In this document: one piece after another, positions 52,568 to 61,763 of the stretch
Layout: every line of letters begins with the position of its first letter
How positions within the stretch are numbered: the first letter of the stretch is position 1
Source of the DNA: an uncultured Bacteroidales bacterium
GTDB taxonomy: Bacteria > Bacteroidota > Bacteroidia > Bacteroidales > Bacteroidaceae
DNA length: 64,000 nucleotides
Reading direction: 5' to 3'
Assembly (NCBI GenBank): GCA_902779085.1
Contig: CACYZY010000001.1
Location: 124,001-188,000, forward strand
Made by a program: the position numbers and the translations under genes
The notes under the pieces: model-generated
Told to the model about the DNA's origin: nothing
Databases searched by the model: none
What the model saw: the letters and a program-made list of their open reading frames with translations, nothing else

Positions 52568-52649
52568 ATATTATATTCAAATAGCTGAAACAAGTGTTTT
52601 GCACTACATTAGTTCTAAGGGGTTTCGTATGATTTGCCTATAGATTTCT

Positions 52650-52679
52650 TTTGTTATATGTCTATATTGATTATATTTG
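52650..52679 (+). promoter_or_regulatory. Promoter of the Kelch-AraC regulator
   Basis: TTTG (52650-52653), 18 bases, TATATTTG (52672-52679), exact -7 box, 23 bases before the ATG. Confidence 0.6.
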
Positions 52680-52702
52680 CATCAGATTAAAAAGTTTGAC
52701 AA

Positions 52703-54358
52703 ATGAGGCGAAACTTCCACCTTATTTTTTATTTGGTCATACTGCTATTCCCCCTGTATGTCTCTGGGGTGATGGCAGAGAATCCAACTTGTCCTATAGT
52801 CAAGGTGGAACTTGAGCGATTACCAGACTTGAACATCCCGCGCAGTGGTCATACGTTGTTCTGTGCTGGAGGAGAGATGGTGATTGCTGGAGGTCATACG
52901 TCGGGTTTTGTGCCTACACCTACGGCAGAGTATTATAGTCAAGGGCGATGGCACCTTATGCAGATGACCTATCCGCACGATAATGGTCTCGCTGTGGTGA
53001 TGAAGTCAGGGAAAGTGCTTTTAGCAGGAGGAATGGAAAGTTCTCATGGTATAGGACAGTCATATGGTGTAGAGTATTATTATCCTGAAACTCATACTTT
53101 TGAAGGATTTACCATCTTGAATCAGAAGCGTGCCTTGGCTTCTGCTCTTGAGATAGACAGTGGCAAGGTGGTGGTTTCGGGCAACTGGTATGCTGATGAT
53201 GCCATTGAAATCTTTGATGGAGAAAGAACTTTCACACGACTCAAGGCTGTGAACACCCAACGTAGTAGTCCCATTATTTGTCGCATCAGTGCCGATGATG
53301 CCATATTGTTCAGTAAGCTTGATACCTATGGAAAGGAGTTTGATCACATAGTAATCGACAGGCTAAAAGGTGATCCATTTACTGCACCCTTGTTTGACGA
53401 CTGGCTTCCTATTAATTGGGAGTTTTCAAGCAATGAACCTGGTTTTATCGGTGACGAAAAGACAGGAGTCTATGCATATCTTTTGGCGTTGAAAAATAGA
53501 CATGATGGTAGTTTAGGTATTGCCAAAGTGGAAGGCACGGAATTCTCATTATTAACCACTGCATCACCTATCCCGACGGAGGCAGGATATGGGCGTATTC
53601 AGTATTTTGGATATCTAATGGCTGATCGTCAGGCACAGCGCTGCTATGTGTTAGGCGTAGATGATGACTGGAGACTCTATGCACTTGCCGTAGATTATAG
53701 TCAGTCACCTGCACCGTTGACACTCTATCATACCGATCCTTTAGAGAGTAGGCTGGGTCCTTATATGCCTGCACTGACTCCTGAGGGTGATATTATGTTG
53801 GCAGGTGGTATTGTCGATAACAATTTCTCCCCGTTATCTTCTGTCTATCTGATGCATGTGGGAACAAAATCTGCCGCTGCTTCTTCTGGTTTCGCTTTTG
53901 GACGATGGATATGGTGGTTGTTGGCACTGTTAGTGATAGCATCGTTTGTTGCCTCATGGCTCTACCGCAGAAATAAGACAGTAAAACATGAAGAAGATTT
54001 CACTGCATTACCTAAGGACAATGCTACAGAAACACTTATGAATAGCATCCATGAAGTGATGCTCAAAGAACAGTTGTTCCGTGAAAGTGAATTGAAGGTA
54101 GCCGATGTGGCTCAACGCCTGAATGCGAATGTCAAGGATGTGGCGGAGTGCATCAAAGCTAACCGAGGTGTTACGTTTGTCCAGTTTGTCAATGGTTATC
54201 GTGTGGACTATGCTAAGCAGTTGCTCCGTCAGAATCCAGATATTAAGATTGCTGCATTATGTTTAGAGTCCGGTTTCGCCAGCGAGCGTTCATTCTTCCG
54301 CATCTTCAAAACGTTCACTGGTATGACTGCTCAGGAGTGGATGAATCAGAAAGATTAG
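52703..54358 (+). CDS. Membrane-bound Kelch beta-propeller / AraC one-component regulator
   Basis: 551 residues. Signal peptide (1-25, ends VMAEN). Residues about 30-395 form Kelch/galactose-oxidase-like propeller blades (RSGHTLFCAGGEMVIAGGHT, AVVMKSGKVLLAGGMES, PALTPEGDIMLAGGIVD). One membrane helix follows at about 405-427 (RWIWWLLALLVIASFVASWLY). The cytoplasmic AraC domain (about 445-551) has VADVAQRLNANVKDVAECIK and IAALCLESGFASERSFFRIFKTFTGMTAQEW. It resembles hybrid two-component regulators that sense glycans in the periplasm, but with no kinase or receiver. Probably controls the adjoining glycosidase units. Confidence 0.85.
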   Translation: MRRNFHLIFYLVILLFPLYVSGVMAENPTCPIVKVELERLPDLNIPRSGHTLFCAGGEMVIAGGHTSGFVPTPTAEYYSQGRWHLMQMTYPHDNGLAVVMKSGKVLLAGGMESSHGIGQSYGVEYYYPETHTFEGFTILNQKRALASALEIDSGKVVVSGNWYADDAIEIFDGERTFTRLKAVNTQRSSPIICRISADDAILFSKLDTYGKEFDHIVIDRLKGDPFTAPLFDDWLPINWEFSSNEPGFIGDEKTGVYAYLLALKNRHDGSLGIAKVEGTEFSLLTTASPIPTEAGYGRIQYFGYLMADRQAQRCYVLGVDDDWRLYALAVDYSQSPAPLTLYHTDPLESRLGPYMPALTPEGDIMLAGGIVDNNFSPLSSVYLMHVGTKSAAASSGFAFGRWIWWLLALLVIASFVASWLYRRNKTVKHEEDFTALPKDNATETLMNSIHEVMLKEQLFRESELKVADVAQRLNANVKDVAECIKANRGVTFVQFVNGYRVDYAKQLLRQNPDIKIAALCLESGFASERSFFRIFKTFTGMTAQEWMNQKD

Positions 54359-54383
54359 TCTTCTTCTTTCGTAGAATTTAGGG

Positions 54384-54418
54384 AAAAGGACTGCCAATTT
54401 TATTTTGGCAGTCCTTTT
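54384..54418 (+). terminator. Terminator of the regulator gene
   Basis: AAAAGGACTGCCAA pairs with TTGGCAGTCCTTTT (14 bp), followed by T8. The right arm (TATTTTGGCAGTCCT) is repeated at 54422-54436, a local 21-base duplication. Confidence 0.88.
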
Positions 54419-54497
54419 TTTTATTTTGGCAGTCCTATGTAATTTCTTTACTCTATTTTTACAACATATCTGTGAAAATAATTAAAATCGAAAGCGT

Positions 54498-54623
54498 ATG
54501 AAACAAACTTATGAGGCACCAGAGGTGCAAGTAATTGAGATGGAAGTGCAAGGCATGATTGCCGCCAGCACCGATGGATTAACTTTGCCAGGATATGCTC
54601 CAGGCACAGTGCCAGAACCTTAA
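54498..54623 (+). CDS. Short Bacteroidales-type peptide (41 residues)
   Basis: ATG at 54498 to TAA at 54621. The peptide begins MKQTYEAPEVQVIEMEVQGM and ends with a Gly/Pro-rich tail. Peptides of this pattern (M-K-x-x-Y-x-x-P-x-x-x-V-I-E) commonly precede surface lipoprotein genes in Bacteroides and Prevotella. Its role is unknown. The lipoprotein gene starts 28 bases later, so both are probably on one transcript. An A-rich leader precedes the ATG. Confidence 0.7.
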   Translation: MKQTYEAPEVQVIEMEVQGMIAASTDGLTLPGYAPGTVPEP

Positions 54624-54651
54624 GTGTTGAACCCTAAAAAGAGTAAGAAGT

Positions 54652-56373
54652 ATGAAAAAGACATTACGCACTTTAATGATGGGTATGATGGCACTCATGG
54701 CTGGTAATGCCCTGACATCATGCAGCAGCGATGACGAGCCGCAGGTGGCTCAACAAGAAGGAAAGACGGGCTATGTGGAGTTCACTATTTCACGTGGAGC
54801 TGATACTCGTACCGCTTATGCTTTAAACGAAGATAAAGGACTGGACGTGACTTGGAGCGAGGGCGACAAGATGGTGGTATTCTATGAAGCACAGACTGCT
54901 AATGAGATCATCGAGGTATTTGATCTCGTCGAGGGAGTTGGTGAAAAAACTGCCAAGTTTGCAAAGAGTGACAGCCAGCTGGCAGACAAGTCTGGTATAA
55001 TTGGAATTGCCTATCGTCCTAATTACGATGCCAGTAAAACAATAAGTGAATACCTCTTCGATTTTTCAACACAAGAAGGAACTCTCGAGGATTTGGGTAA
55101 ATATGATTTATTCTCATTTGATGCTTCACTAGAAGAAGGTAAGATTAAACCTTTGGGTAAAAGTTTCTTCTATCCTACTATGGTCTTCCTACATTTTCCT
55201 ACCGATATAGATTTTGGTACAGGAACCACCACCTCGGATTTTGTTTTCAGCGGAGGAGTGAATAAGCATGCTTCCTATTCAGAAGGGATCGAAGGTGATA
55301 TCACTGTAAAAAACGTAAGCCTTACGGATGGGAAATTAGATAAGGACATGTATGTTGCTGTTTACCATACTACTCCCACATCATTTTCTGTAGGTGGAAA
55401 AACCTTCTCGCTGCCTGAGGGTTTTAATTCAGGCAAAATCTATACCTTTGCACAAGAGAATTTGAAGGATATAACCCCTCTGACTATTGAGGCCCTTGAC
55501 GAAGGAACTATCACCATCAAGAATCCATATGGCCTGACTATCAAGTATAGTAAAGATGGTGGTGCTACTAAGACCACCAGCAGTGCAAATCCAATCTATA
55601 TTTCTGTGAATGCTGGCGACAAAGTGCAGTTCTTTGGTGACAATGAAGCGTATGCAAAAGATGGTAGTTATAATCATACCAACATCCAGTGTTCAGGCTC
55701 CAGCAAAGTCTATGGCAATATTATGAGTCTGATTAGCTCGACCGATTATAGCAAAATAACTACGTTTACTGGTACTCGTAATTTTTACGAATTGTTTTTT
55801 AAAAATTTAGGCCTCATCGATGCCAGTGGTCTGATTCTTCCTGCTACAACGCTGGCAAGTTACTGCTACGCATATATGTTCGAAGGTTGCTATAACCTGG
55901 CCTCAGTTCCCAAGCTTCCAGCCACTACGCTAGCAGATAACTGTTACTTGGGCATGTTCTATTCATGCAACAGTCTGGTTTCAGCTCCCGAGCTTTCCGT
56001 CACCACTTTGGCGGAGTATTGCTATTATACGATGTTCTCTAACTGTACCTCACTGACCGAAGCTCCTGAACTTCCAGCCACTACGCTGGAAAAAGGTTGC
56101 TATTTGGGCATGTTCGAATATTGCACCTCACTGACCAAAGCTCCTGAGCTTCCAGCCACCATGTTGGCAGACTATTGCTACAGATATATGTTTCAAGGCT
56201 GCACAAACTTGAACTCTGTGACTTGCTTAGCAGAAAACATCGACCCCGAAAATTACACTTTAGATTGGCTCGATGACGTAGCTGCAACAGGTACCTTCTA
56301 CCATACAAAAGACGTAGAGTGGCCTAGTGGCACAAGTGCCATCCCTACAGGTTGGACACAGCAGGAATACTGA
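54652..56373 (+). CDS. Surface lipoprotein: fimbrillin-like N-terminus with BspA-like leucine-rich repeats
   Basis: 573 residues. Lipobox ALTSC gives C24. Residues about 35-280 resemble the fimbrillin/Mfa-like family (FTISRGADTRTAYAL, LDVTWSEGDKMVVFYEA, the start of the usual beta-rich head). A short Ig-like or BACON-like linker (ITIKNPYGLTIKYSKDGGA) follows. About 395-530 hold five repeats of about 26 residues, with core LPATTLADYCYxxMFxxC, typical of BspA/LRR_5-like cell-surface proteins. Likely exposed on the outer membrane in adhesion or host contact. Preceded by a short peptide gene and followed by a 14-bp hairpin. Confidence 0.82.
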   Translation: MKKTLRTLMMGMMALMAGNALTSCSSDDEPQVAQQEGKTGYVEFTISRGADTRTAYALNEDKGLDVTWSEGDKMVVFYEAQTANEIIEVFDLVEGVGEKTAKFAKSDSQLADKSGIIGIAYRPNYDASKTISEYLFDFSTQEGTLEDLGKYDLFSFDASLEEGKIKPLGKSFFYPTMVFLHFPTDIDFGTGTTTSDFVFSGGVNKHASYSEGIEGDITVKNVSLTDGKLDKDMYVAVYHTTPTSFSVGGKTFSLPEGFNSGKIYTFAQENLKDITPLTIEALDEGTITIKNPYGLTIKYSKDGGATKTTSSANPIYISVNAGDKVQFFGDNEAYAKDGSYNHTNIQCSGSSKVYGNIMSLISSTDYSKITTFTGTRNFYELFFKNLGLIDASGLILPATTLASYCYAYMFEGCYNLASVPKLPATTLADNCYLGMFYSCNSLVSAPELSVTTLAEYCYYTMFSNCTSLTEAPELPATTLEKGCYLGMFEYCTSLTKAPELPATMLADYCYRYMFQGCTNLNSVTCLAENIDPENYTLDWLDDVAATGTFYHTKDVEWPSGTSAIPTGWTQQEY

Positions 56374-56411
56374 GAATAATCCTAATTATTCCCTCTCTCT
56401 GAATTAAAGTG

Positions 56412-56445
56412 AACCCCGAAAGCAAGACAAATTGCTTTCGGGGTT
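56412..56445 (+). terminator. Hairpin after the fimbrillin/LRR gene
   Basis: AACCCCGAAAGCAA pairs perfectly with TTGCTTTCGGGGTT (14 bp, 6-base loop). No T run follows, so it may instead stabilise the 3' end. Confidence 0.75.
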
Positions 56446-56804
56446 ATGCTTACTATCTCATAGGTTAATGCTTACTAACCCTATGACTAACGCCTGCTAA
56501 CCCTATGACTAATGCTTGCTATCTCATAGGGTAATGCTTGCCATCACTGGTTTCAATATCTGCTACAGGTTGTCGCAGTATCTGTTATGGGGGTAAAGGA
56601 GATACTGCGACTGGGGATGGGAGGCGTTACGTCGCCCCATAGCAAGCATCGTGACAACCTATAGGAGGCGTCGCAGTGACCCCATAGCAAATACTGCAAT
56701 AAGGAAACGGGAATATTGGGGCAAAACTGGATAAAAACTCTACTACGGGAAGAAGGACGGGCCTCCCGTAGTAGAGTGGCCGTCCTCCCGTAGTAGATGA
56801 AAAG
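56446..56804. repeat. Non-coding tract with 22-bp periodic repeats
   Basis: No gene in this stretch. Eight successive units of exactly 22 bp begin at 56446, 56468, 56490, 56512, 56534, 56556, 56578 and 56600. The first four are clear variants of ATGCTTGCTAACCCTATGACTA; the rest drift. Three units in the opposite orientation follow (56628-56693; core ATGCTTGCTATGGGG on the minus strand). A last block at 56739-56804 has three 22-bp units with CTACTACGGGA or its reverse TCCCGTAGTAG. Confidence 0.7.
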
Positions 56805-56813
56805 CTTGTTTTT

Positions 56814-58142
56814 TTACTGTATTTCGATTCCCTTATAGAAATCAAGAATTTTAGAGCGGAAGATATATTCGTACTTCGCTTGCAACTCGTCGCTTTGAGC
56901 TTTCAACAGGTTTTGCTTTGCCTCATTGTAGGCAACGGCGGTGGCAGTACCATTCTCGTATTTCTTGCTGGTCAGCTCAAAAGATGCTTCACTGGCTGCA
57001 GCTGCTGCTTCACTGCTGGCATACTTGCTCTCGGCAGCAGTGGCATTGTACCAAGCTTGCTGAATCTCTTTATAAAGTGTCTTCTTGGTGTTCTCCAATT
57101 GCAAGGCATAGTTTTCACGCTGCAACTTTGCTGTACGTATACGATTACGAGTGGCAAAGCGGTTGAAGATGGGAATGCTGAGGCTAATGCCTACATAGCG
57201 GCTGAAGTTGTCGCTTAACTGCTGACTGAACGTGCGGTTCAAGGTAGAGTAGTAGTTAGTGCACAGACTACCATTCAGATTGATAGAAGGATAGAGGGCA
57301 CTTTGTGCTATCTTGATACTCTCCTTACTTCCCTCCAAACGAGCTTGTGCTGCTTGGATAGCTGGCTTGCTCAACATAGCAGTGGCAAACACCTCATCAG
57401 GTGGGGTGAGGGGATTCAGCTGGAACGCCTGGTCGGGATCTTCCACCTCAAAGCCTTCTGGGGTCTCTAACTCTATTAATTGGGTGAGGTCAAGGATAGA
57501 CAGACGATAATTGTTAAGCGATTGCACCACATTCAACTCGTCTTGCGCCACACGAGCTTTTGCTTCTGCCAGTTCGGCCACTGATGCCTTGCCAATATGC
57601 TCCAATGCCTCGATGCGGCTACACTGCTCCTGGCTCAATGCCACCTGTCCTTGTGCTACCTGATGCAGTTCTTTGTTGAACAAAGCCTGCAGGTAGGCGG
57701 AGGCAATATTGATAGCCAAATCTTCCTTTGCCTTTTGCAAATCTGCCATTGATGCCTTGAGGTTCAGCTTCGAGAGATTGTACTGACTGGGAATTTCAAA
57801 ACCAGTGAACACTGGAATACTGGTGCTGAGGCTCATGTTGGTACCTCTACTGCTGGTATCGACATATTTGGTAGTGTAGTCGCCCGTATCCTCATCCTTG
57901 ATAGCGGTTTGTGTACGTCCCCAATTAAAACTCTGACTACCGCTGGCATTAAGGTTAGGCAGACGAGCCCACTTGGCGGTGTTTGCCTCCACCTCGCTCT
58001 GCATTACCTTATTCTCTGCCTGAAGGATGGTTACATTGTGTGTCGTAGCATAGTCGATGCATTGACGCAATGTCCAGTTCTGCTGGGCATTAGCCTGAAT
58101 GCCCAGTGCCATGATGGCTGATAGTAGTATAGTCTTTTTCAT
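56814..58142 (-). CDS. TolC-family outer-membrane efflux protein
   Basis: 442 residues from MKKTILLS. Signal peptide ends at ANAQQ. Two OEP halves of long coiled-coil helices: WTLRQCIDYATTHNVTILQAEN opens the first, ALYPSINLNGSLCTNYYSTLN and IPIFNRFATRNRIRTAKLQ lie in the second. It forms the outer-membrane channel of the tripartite pump encoded upstream in the same operon (adaptor 4 bases away). A Met five codons earlier (58157) would overlap the adaptor gene by 11 bases. Confidence 0.92.
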   Translation of the reverse strand: MKKTILLSAIMALGIQANAQQNWTLRQCIDYATTHNVTILQAENKVMQSEVEANTAKWARLPNLNASGSQSFNWGRTQTAIKDEDTGDYTTKYVDTSSRGTNMSLSTSIPVFTGFEIPSQYNLSKLNLKASMADLQKAKEDLAINIASAYLQALFNKELHQVAQGQVALSQEQCSRIEALEHIGKASVAELAEAKARVAQDELNVVQSLNNYRLSILDLTQLIELETPEGFEVEDPDQAFQLNPLTPPDEVFATAMLSKPAIQAAQARLEGSKESIKIAQSALYPSINLNGSLCTNYYSTLNRTFSQQLSDNFSRYVGISLSIPIFNRFATRNRIRTAKLQRENYALQLENTKKTLYKEIQQAWYNATAAESKYASSEAAAAASEASFELTSKKYENGTATAVAYNEAKQNLLKAQSDELQAKYEYIFRSKILDFYKGIEIQ

Positions 58143-58146
58143 GTTC

Positions 58147-59247
58147 TTACTCTTCATTTATTACCAAACCTCTCACTTGTTCTTTCTCACTAATGCCACT
58201 CTTGATGACAATCTTGATACCGTCACTCATGCCTACTTCTACTGGCTGACGACGGAACTCCTGGGGAGTGCCTGCTTTGGTGAGTACATAGACAAAGGTA
58301 CTGTCGCCACTGAACTCGATGGCACTCTCGGGCACAGCCAATACGTTGTCGGCACGCTCTAGTACAATCTCGGCATTGGCAGAATAACCAGAACGAATCT
58401 GCACACCCTCGGGTGCCTTAATGGCTGCCTTGATCTCAAACTGGTTGGCACCGTTTTCTTCAGTAGCCTTTGGGGAGATATATTCCAAAGTAGCATCGAA
58501 CGTGAGGTTCTGCAAAGCTCCGATGGTGAGCTTTACGGGCATGCCTTCATAAACCTTGCCTACCTCCGTCTCATCAATCTTTCCTCGGAAAATTAGGTCG
58601 TTCATGTTAGCCACACTGGCAATGGTGGTACCATCGTTGAAAGTGTTGCTCATGATAACCGAGTTACCTACTTTTATAGGAACGTCAAGGATAAGGCCGT
58701 CAATAGTGGAGCGTATGAGGGTAGAGCTGAATGAAGCGCTACTCTGGGTGATGCCTTCCTTCACTATTTGAAGGTTGTCCTTAGAAGTCTGCAACTCTTC
58801 ACGTGCTTGCTTGACAGATACCTCAGCTCGCTCGTATTCTTCACGGCTAATGAGTTTGTCTTTGTACAGCTGTTCGTTGCGGCCGAATTCATTCTCGGCT
58901 TGCTTGGCATTCATCTCTGCCAAACGTAAACGGCTCTCTGCTGAGTTAAGCTGCCCCAGTTCGGGAATGACCTTCACTTTGGCAATGACCTCACCAGACT
59001 TTACCATCTCGCCAGCTTCCTTATATACTTCAGCAATAATGCCAGATATCTGAGGCTTGATAAGGATTTCGTCGCGAGGCTCCACCTTGCCTGTTGCCAC
59101 CGTGGTCTTCTCCAGGGTAGTGCGCTCAGGAGTGAGTACCTCATACTCCGTTACCTTGGGCAACGACTTCTGATATAGGAACACGAAAGTTCCAATAAAC
59201 ACAATGGCGATAAGTGCCATTACTCCATACTTCACAAACTTCTTCAT
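58147..59247 (-). CDS. Periplasmic adaptor (HlyD/MacA-type membrane fusion protein)
   Basis: 366 residues from MKKFVKYG. An N-terminal membrane anchor (about 5-22) is followed by the lipoyl half-motifs (ILIKPQISGIIAEVYKEAGEMVKSGEVIAKV), an alpha-hairpin (about 95-165; RLRLAEMNAKQAENEFGR) and beta-barrel domains (GKVYEGMPVKLTIGAL). It links the ABC permeases to the TolC channel. The first Met of the open frame (59271) is also possible. Located between TolC and the two permease genes. Confidence 0.92.
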   Translation of the reverse strand: MKKFVKYGVMALIAIVFIGTFVFLYQKSLPKVTEYEVLTPERTTLEKTTVATGKVEPRDEILIKPQISGIIAEVYKEAGEMVKSGEVIAKVKVIPELGQLNSAESRLRLAEMNAKQAENEFGRNEQLYKDKLISREEYERAEVSVKQAREELQTSKDNLQIVKEGITQSSASFSSTLIRSTIDGLILDVPIKVGNSVIMSNTFNDGTTIASVANMNDLIFRGKIDETEVGKVYEGMPVKLTIGALQNLTFDATLEYISPKATEENGANQFEIKAAIKAPEGVQIRSGYSANAEIVLERADNVLAVPESAIEFSGDSTFVYVLTKAGTPQEFRRQPVEVGMSDGIKIVIKSGISEKEQVRGLVINEE

Positions 59248-59281
59248 ATCTTGTTCTTTTTTTATTATCAACTGTAAACTA

Positions 59282-60511
59282 TCATTCGTCCCTTATAGCG
59301 TCAATAGGTTTAATCGCCATCGCACGGTAGGCGGGTGCCAACCCAGCCAGAATGCTTAGCAGCAACAGAATGAGGCAAGTGCCGATTGCCAACCAGAACG
59401 AAACCTGCAAGTTGGTTTCACCTGTAGCTTTCTCCAGCAGATCGAGTAGTCCTACTCCGAAGCAGATGCCTCCCATGCCTGCTACGCAGGTGAGTACCAT
59501 ACTTTCCGACAGAATCTGCTGCAGGATATCAAATGGTCTTGCGCCAATGGCCCTGCGTATGCCAATTTCTGTGGTACGCTCCTTTACTGTCACCATCATG
59601 ATATTGCTCACACCAATGGCTCCTGCCAGTAGGGTGCCTAAGCCCACCATCCATATCAACACTTCAATGCCACTCATCAAGTCGTCCACCATCTTGAAGA
59701 GTGTTTCTGCATTGATGGTTTGCACCGCTTGGTTGTCGTCGGGGGCAATGAGATGCCTCTCTCTTATGATTTGCTTGATTTGGGGCTCTACATCCTTTAC
59801 ATGGGCGCCAGGTTTCATGGTGAAGGCAATGAGTTCCAGTATGTTGCCATAATTATACAACCGTTGCATGGTAGTCAAAGGGATGACAATACTCTCAGGT
59901 GGGTATCCGTTAATATTGAAGTTACCATCGGTAGTTGACAGGCCAATAATCATGTAATACACGCCATCTACCTGTACATAGTGTCCGCACGGATCTTCGC
60001 CCTCTTCGAAAAAGCGCTGATAGATTTCCTTACCAATCACACATACCTTGCGTTCTTCGCGGATATCCACATCGTTAATGAATCTGCCATATTTGATGTG
60101 TTGGTCTTCTATCTTCTCGAACGAAGGAGTGAGGCCGCGAAGGTTACCGTCATCAAACTTCTTTTCCTCGAAAATGATGGTCTTACCCCATCGGGAGTTG
60201 TTGGCAGCTACTACTTCTAAACCATTAATTTTTTCGAGAGCTTCCAGGTCTTTCATCTCTAAGTTCCATCGGCGCCCCTTACGGAATCCCTTATAGGGCA
60301 CTGAAGTACGATTGGAGAACACAAAACCTGAGTTGTTGGCAACGCCTGACAGTTCCCTGCTCAGCATATTCTTCATCCCATGACCTCCACCCAGCATGAA
60401 CACCAGCATGAAGATACCCCAAAATACACCAAAGGCAGTGAGGGCGCTCCTGGTCTTGTTTCTGCTAATGGTGAGCAGTATCTCTTCTATGTTATCTCTA
60501 TCTATTCTCAT
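59282..60511 (-). CDS. MacB-type ABC transporter permease (second of two)
   Basis: 409 residues with an N-terminal helix, a large periplasmic domain (MacB_PCD, about 45-250) and three C-terminal helices of the FtsX/MacB fold: LIWMVGLGTLLAGAIGVSNIMMVTVKERTTEIGIRRAIGA is the characteristic stretch. It has no ATPase domain of its own; the separate ATP-binding protein is encoded at 61764. Start overlaps the neighbouring permease by four bases. Probably forms a heterodimer with it. Confidence 0.92.
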   Translation of the reverse strand: MRIDRDNIEEILLTISRNKTRSALTAFGVFWGIFMLVFMLGGGHGMKNMLSRELSGVANNSGFVFSNRTSVPYKGFRKGRRWNLEMKDLEALEKINGLEVVAANNSRWGKTIIFEEKKFDDGNLRGLTPSFEKIEDQHIKYGRFINDVDIREERKVCVIGKEIYQRFFEEGEDPCGHYVQVDGVYYMIIGLSTTDGNFNINGYPPESIVIPLTTMQRLYNYGNILELIAFTMKPGAHVKDVEPQIKQIIRERHLIAPDDNQAVQTINAETLFKMVDDLMSGIEVLIWMVGLGTLLAGAIGVSNIMMVTVKERTTEIGIRRAIGARPFDILQQILSESMVLTCVAGMGGICFGVGLLDLLEKATGETNLQVSFWLAIGTCLILLLLSILAGLAPAYRAMAIKPIDAIRDE

Positions 60512-61761
60512 CTTGCATTCAACGCTTCAATGGGTTTAACAATCGCTGCTTTTCTGGCAGGGAACAGGCCTGCTAGGGTACCAGCAATGATCAACAGCAA
60601 GGTGGCTCCAATGGCAATGCTGATATCTACGGTGGGGTCGATGAACATCGTTGCACTTTCTTCACCTAAAGTAACGGTAGTACTGCCATAGGCCTTATTC
60701 ATCCATTCGGTAGCCGCTACCCCACATACCATGCCTATATAGCCAAACAACGTAGTGATGGCAATGCTCTCCAGTACGATCAGTTTGTAAATGGAGCGTG
60801 GCTTGGCACCCAATGCCTTACGAATACCGAACTCGTGCGTACGTTCCTTGACGGTGATAAACATAATGTTTGATACGCCTACGATGCCGCTCAGCAAAGT
60901 GAAAATACCTATGATCCATAGACTTAGTTGCAACATGCCCATGGCCGTCATTACTTGTTGGTATTGGGTGAGGCGGTTGCTGACGTAAATAGCACTTTTG
61001 TCCTCAGGATCGAAGTCGTGGATGCCTGCCAGCGTCTTACGATACTCTTTCTCAAAGGCATCAGACTTCTCTTCGGTGTCAAGTCCTTCAGTGGTGGTAA
61101 CAATCACGTTTACATTGTTACCTTTATTATAAATCTGCTGTAAGGTGGTGAAAGGGATGTAAGCTGGACTGTTTTGATCATTTCCCTGATCGCTGTAGAT
61201 ACCTGCCACCTGATAGGTCAAATCACCTGCTTTAATAAACTTGCCCAATGGATTGGTATGTTTGAAGAGTATCTCAGCAGTTTTTTCATGCAGCACAATG
61301 GCCTTACGTTTCTCCCGTATATCAAGTTGGTTGATATACCTGCCCTTCTTTATCTGCAGTGCATTGATGTGATCGTAGTTGGGATGCACACCATTGAGGC
61401 GGATGGTTACATATTCTGGTCCGTAGCTTAAAGTTACGTTGTTCTGATTAACTAAGCCACCTGTAGTGATGATGTTTTCAGGAAAGTCTTCCTCGGTAGC
61501 TTTCAAATCACGGTTATCTAATTGAATATAGCGCCCTTCCTTATAGCCTTTATACGCAGTGGTAGTCATACCTCCATATATAGTGATTGTGTTCAGAGCG
61601 TTGGTATTCACATTAGCCTGGAACGTGTGGATGATGCCATTGCCTGCGCCCAAGAGTACCAGCAGCATGAAGATGCCCCATGCTACAGCAAAACCGGTTA
61701 GTGCAGTACGCAGCTTGTTTCTGCTCAGTGAAACCAATATTTCCTGTATTAAATCTCTCAT
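60508..61761 (-). CDS. MacB-type ABC transporter permease (first of two)
   Basis: 417 residues, same layout as the gene at 59282: MRDLIQEILVSLSRNKLRTALTG at the start, a periplasmic MacB_PCD domain, and LWIIGIFTLLSGIVGVSNIMFITVKERTHEFGIRKALGAKP in the C-terminal FtsX part. It lies 2 bases after the ATPase gene and overlaps the next permease. Together with these it should export or extract a peptide, lipid or lipoprotein from the periplasm toward TolC; the substrate is not evident. Confidence 0.92.
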   Translation of the reverse strand: MRDLIQEILVSLSRNKLRTALTGFAVAWGIFMLLVLLGAGNGIIHTFQANVNTNALNTITIYGGMTTTAYKGYKEGRYIQLDNRDLKATEEDFPENIITTGGLVNQNNVTLSYGPEYVTIRLNGVHPNYDHINALQIKKGRYINQLDIREKRKAIVLHEKTAEILFKHTNPLGKFIKAGDLTYQVAGIYSDQGNDQNSPAYIPFTTLQQIYNKGNNVNVIVTTTEGLDTEEKSDAFEKEYRKTLAGIHDFDPEDKSAIYVSNRLTQYQQVMTAMGMLQLSLWIIGIFTLLSGIVGVSNIMFITVKERTHEFGIRKALGAKPRSIYKLIVLESIAITTLFGYIGMVCGVAATEWMNKAYGSTTVTLGEESATMFIDPTVDISIAIGATLLLIIAGTLAGLFPARKAAIVKPIEALNAR

Positions 61762-61763
61762 GA

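Noticed and set aside
54384-54418. TGCC...GGCA at 54.4 kb as another operator copy
   Set aside because: It is part of a 14-bp stem followed by T8, a standard terminator, and has a different spacer.
56446-56804. 22-bp repeats as a CRISPR array
   Set aside because: Units are contiguous without spacers, drift continuously and include inverted units; no cas genes lie nearby.
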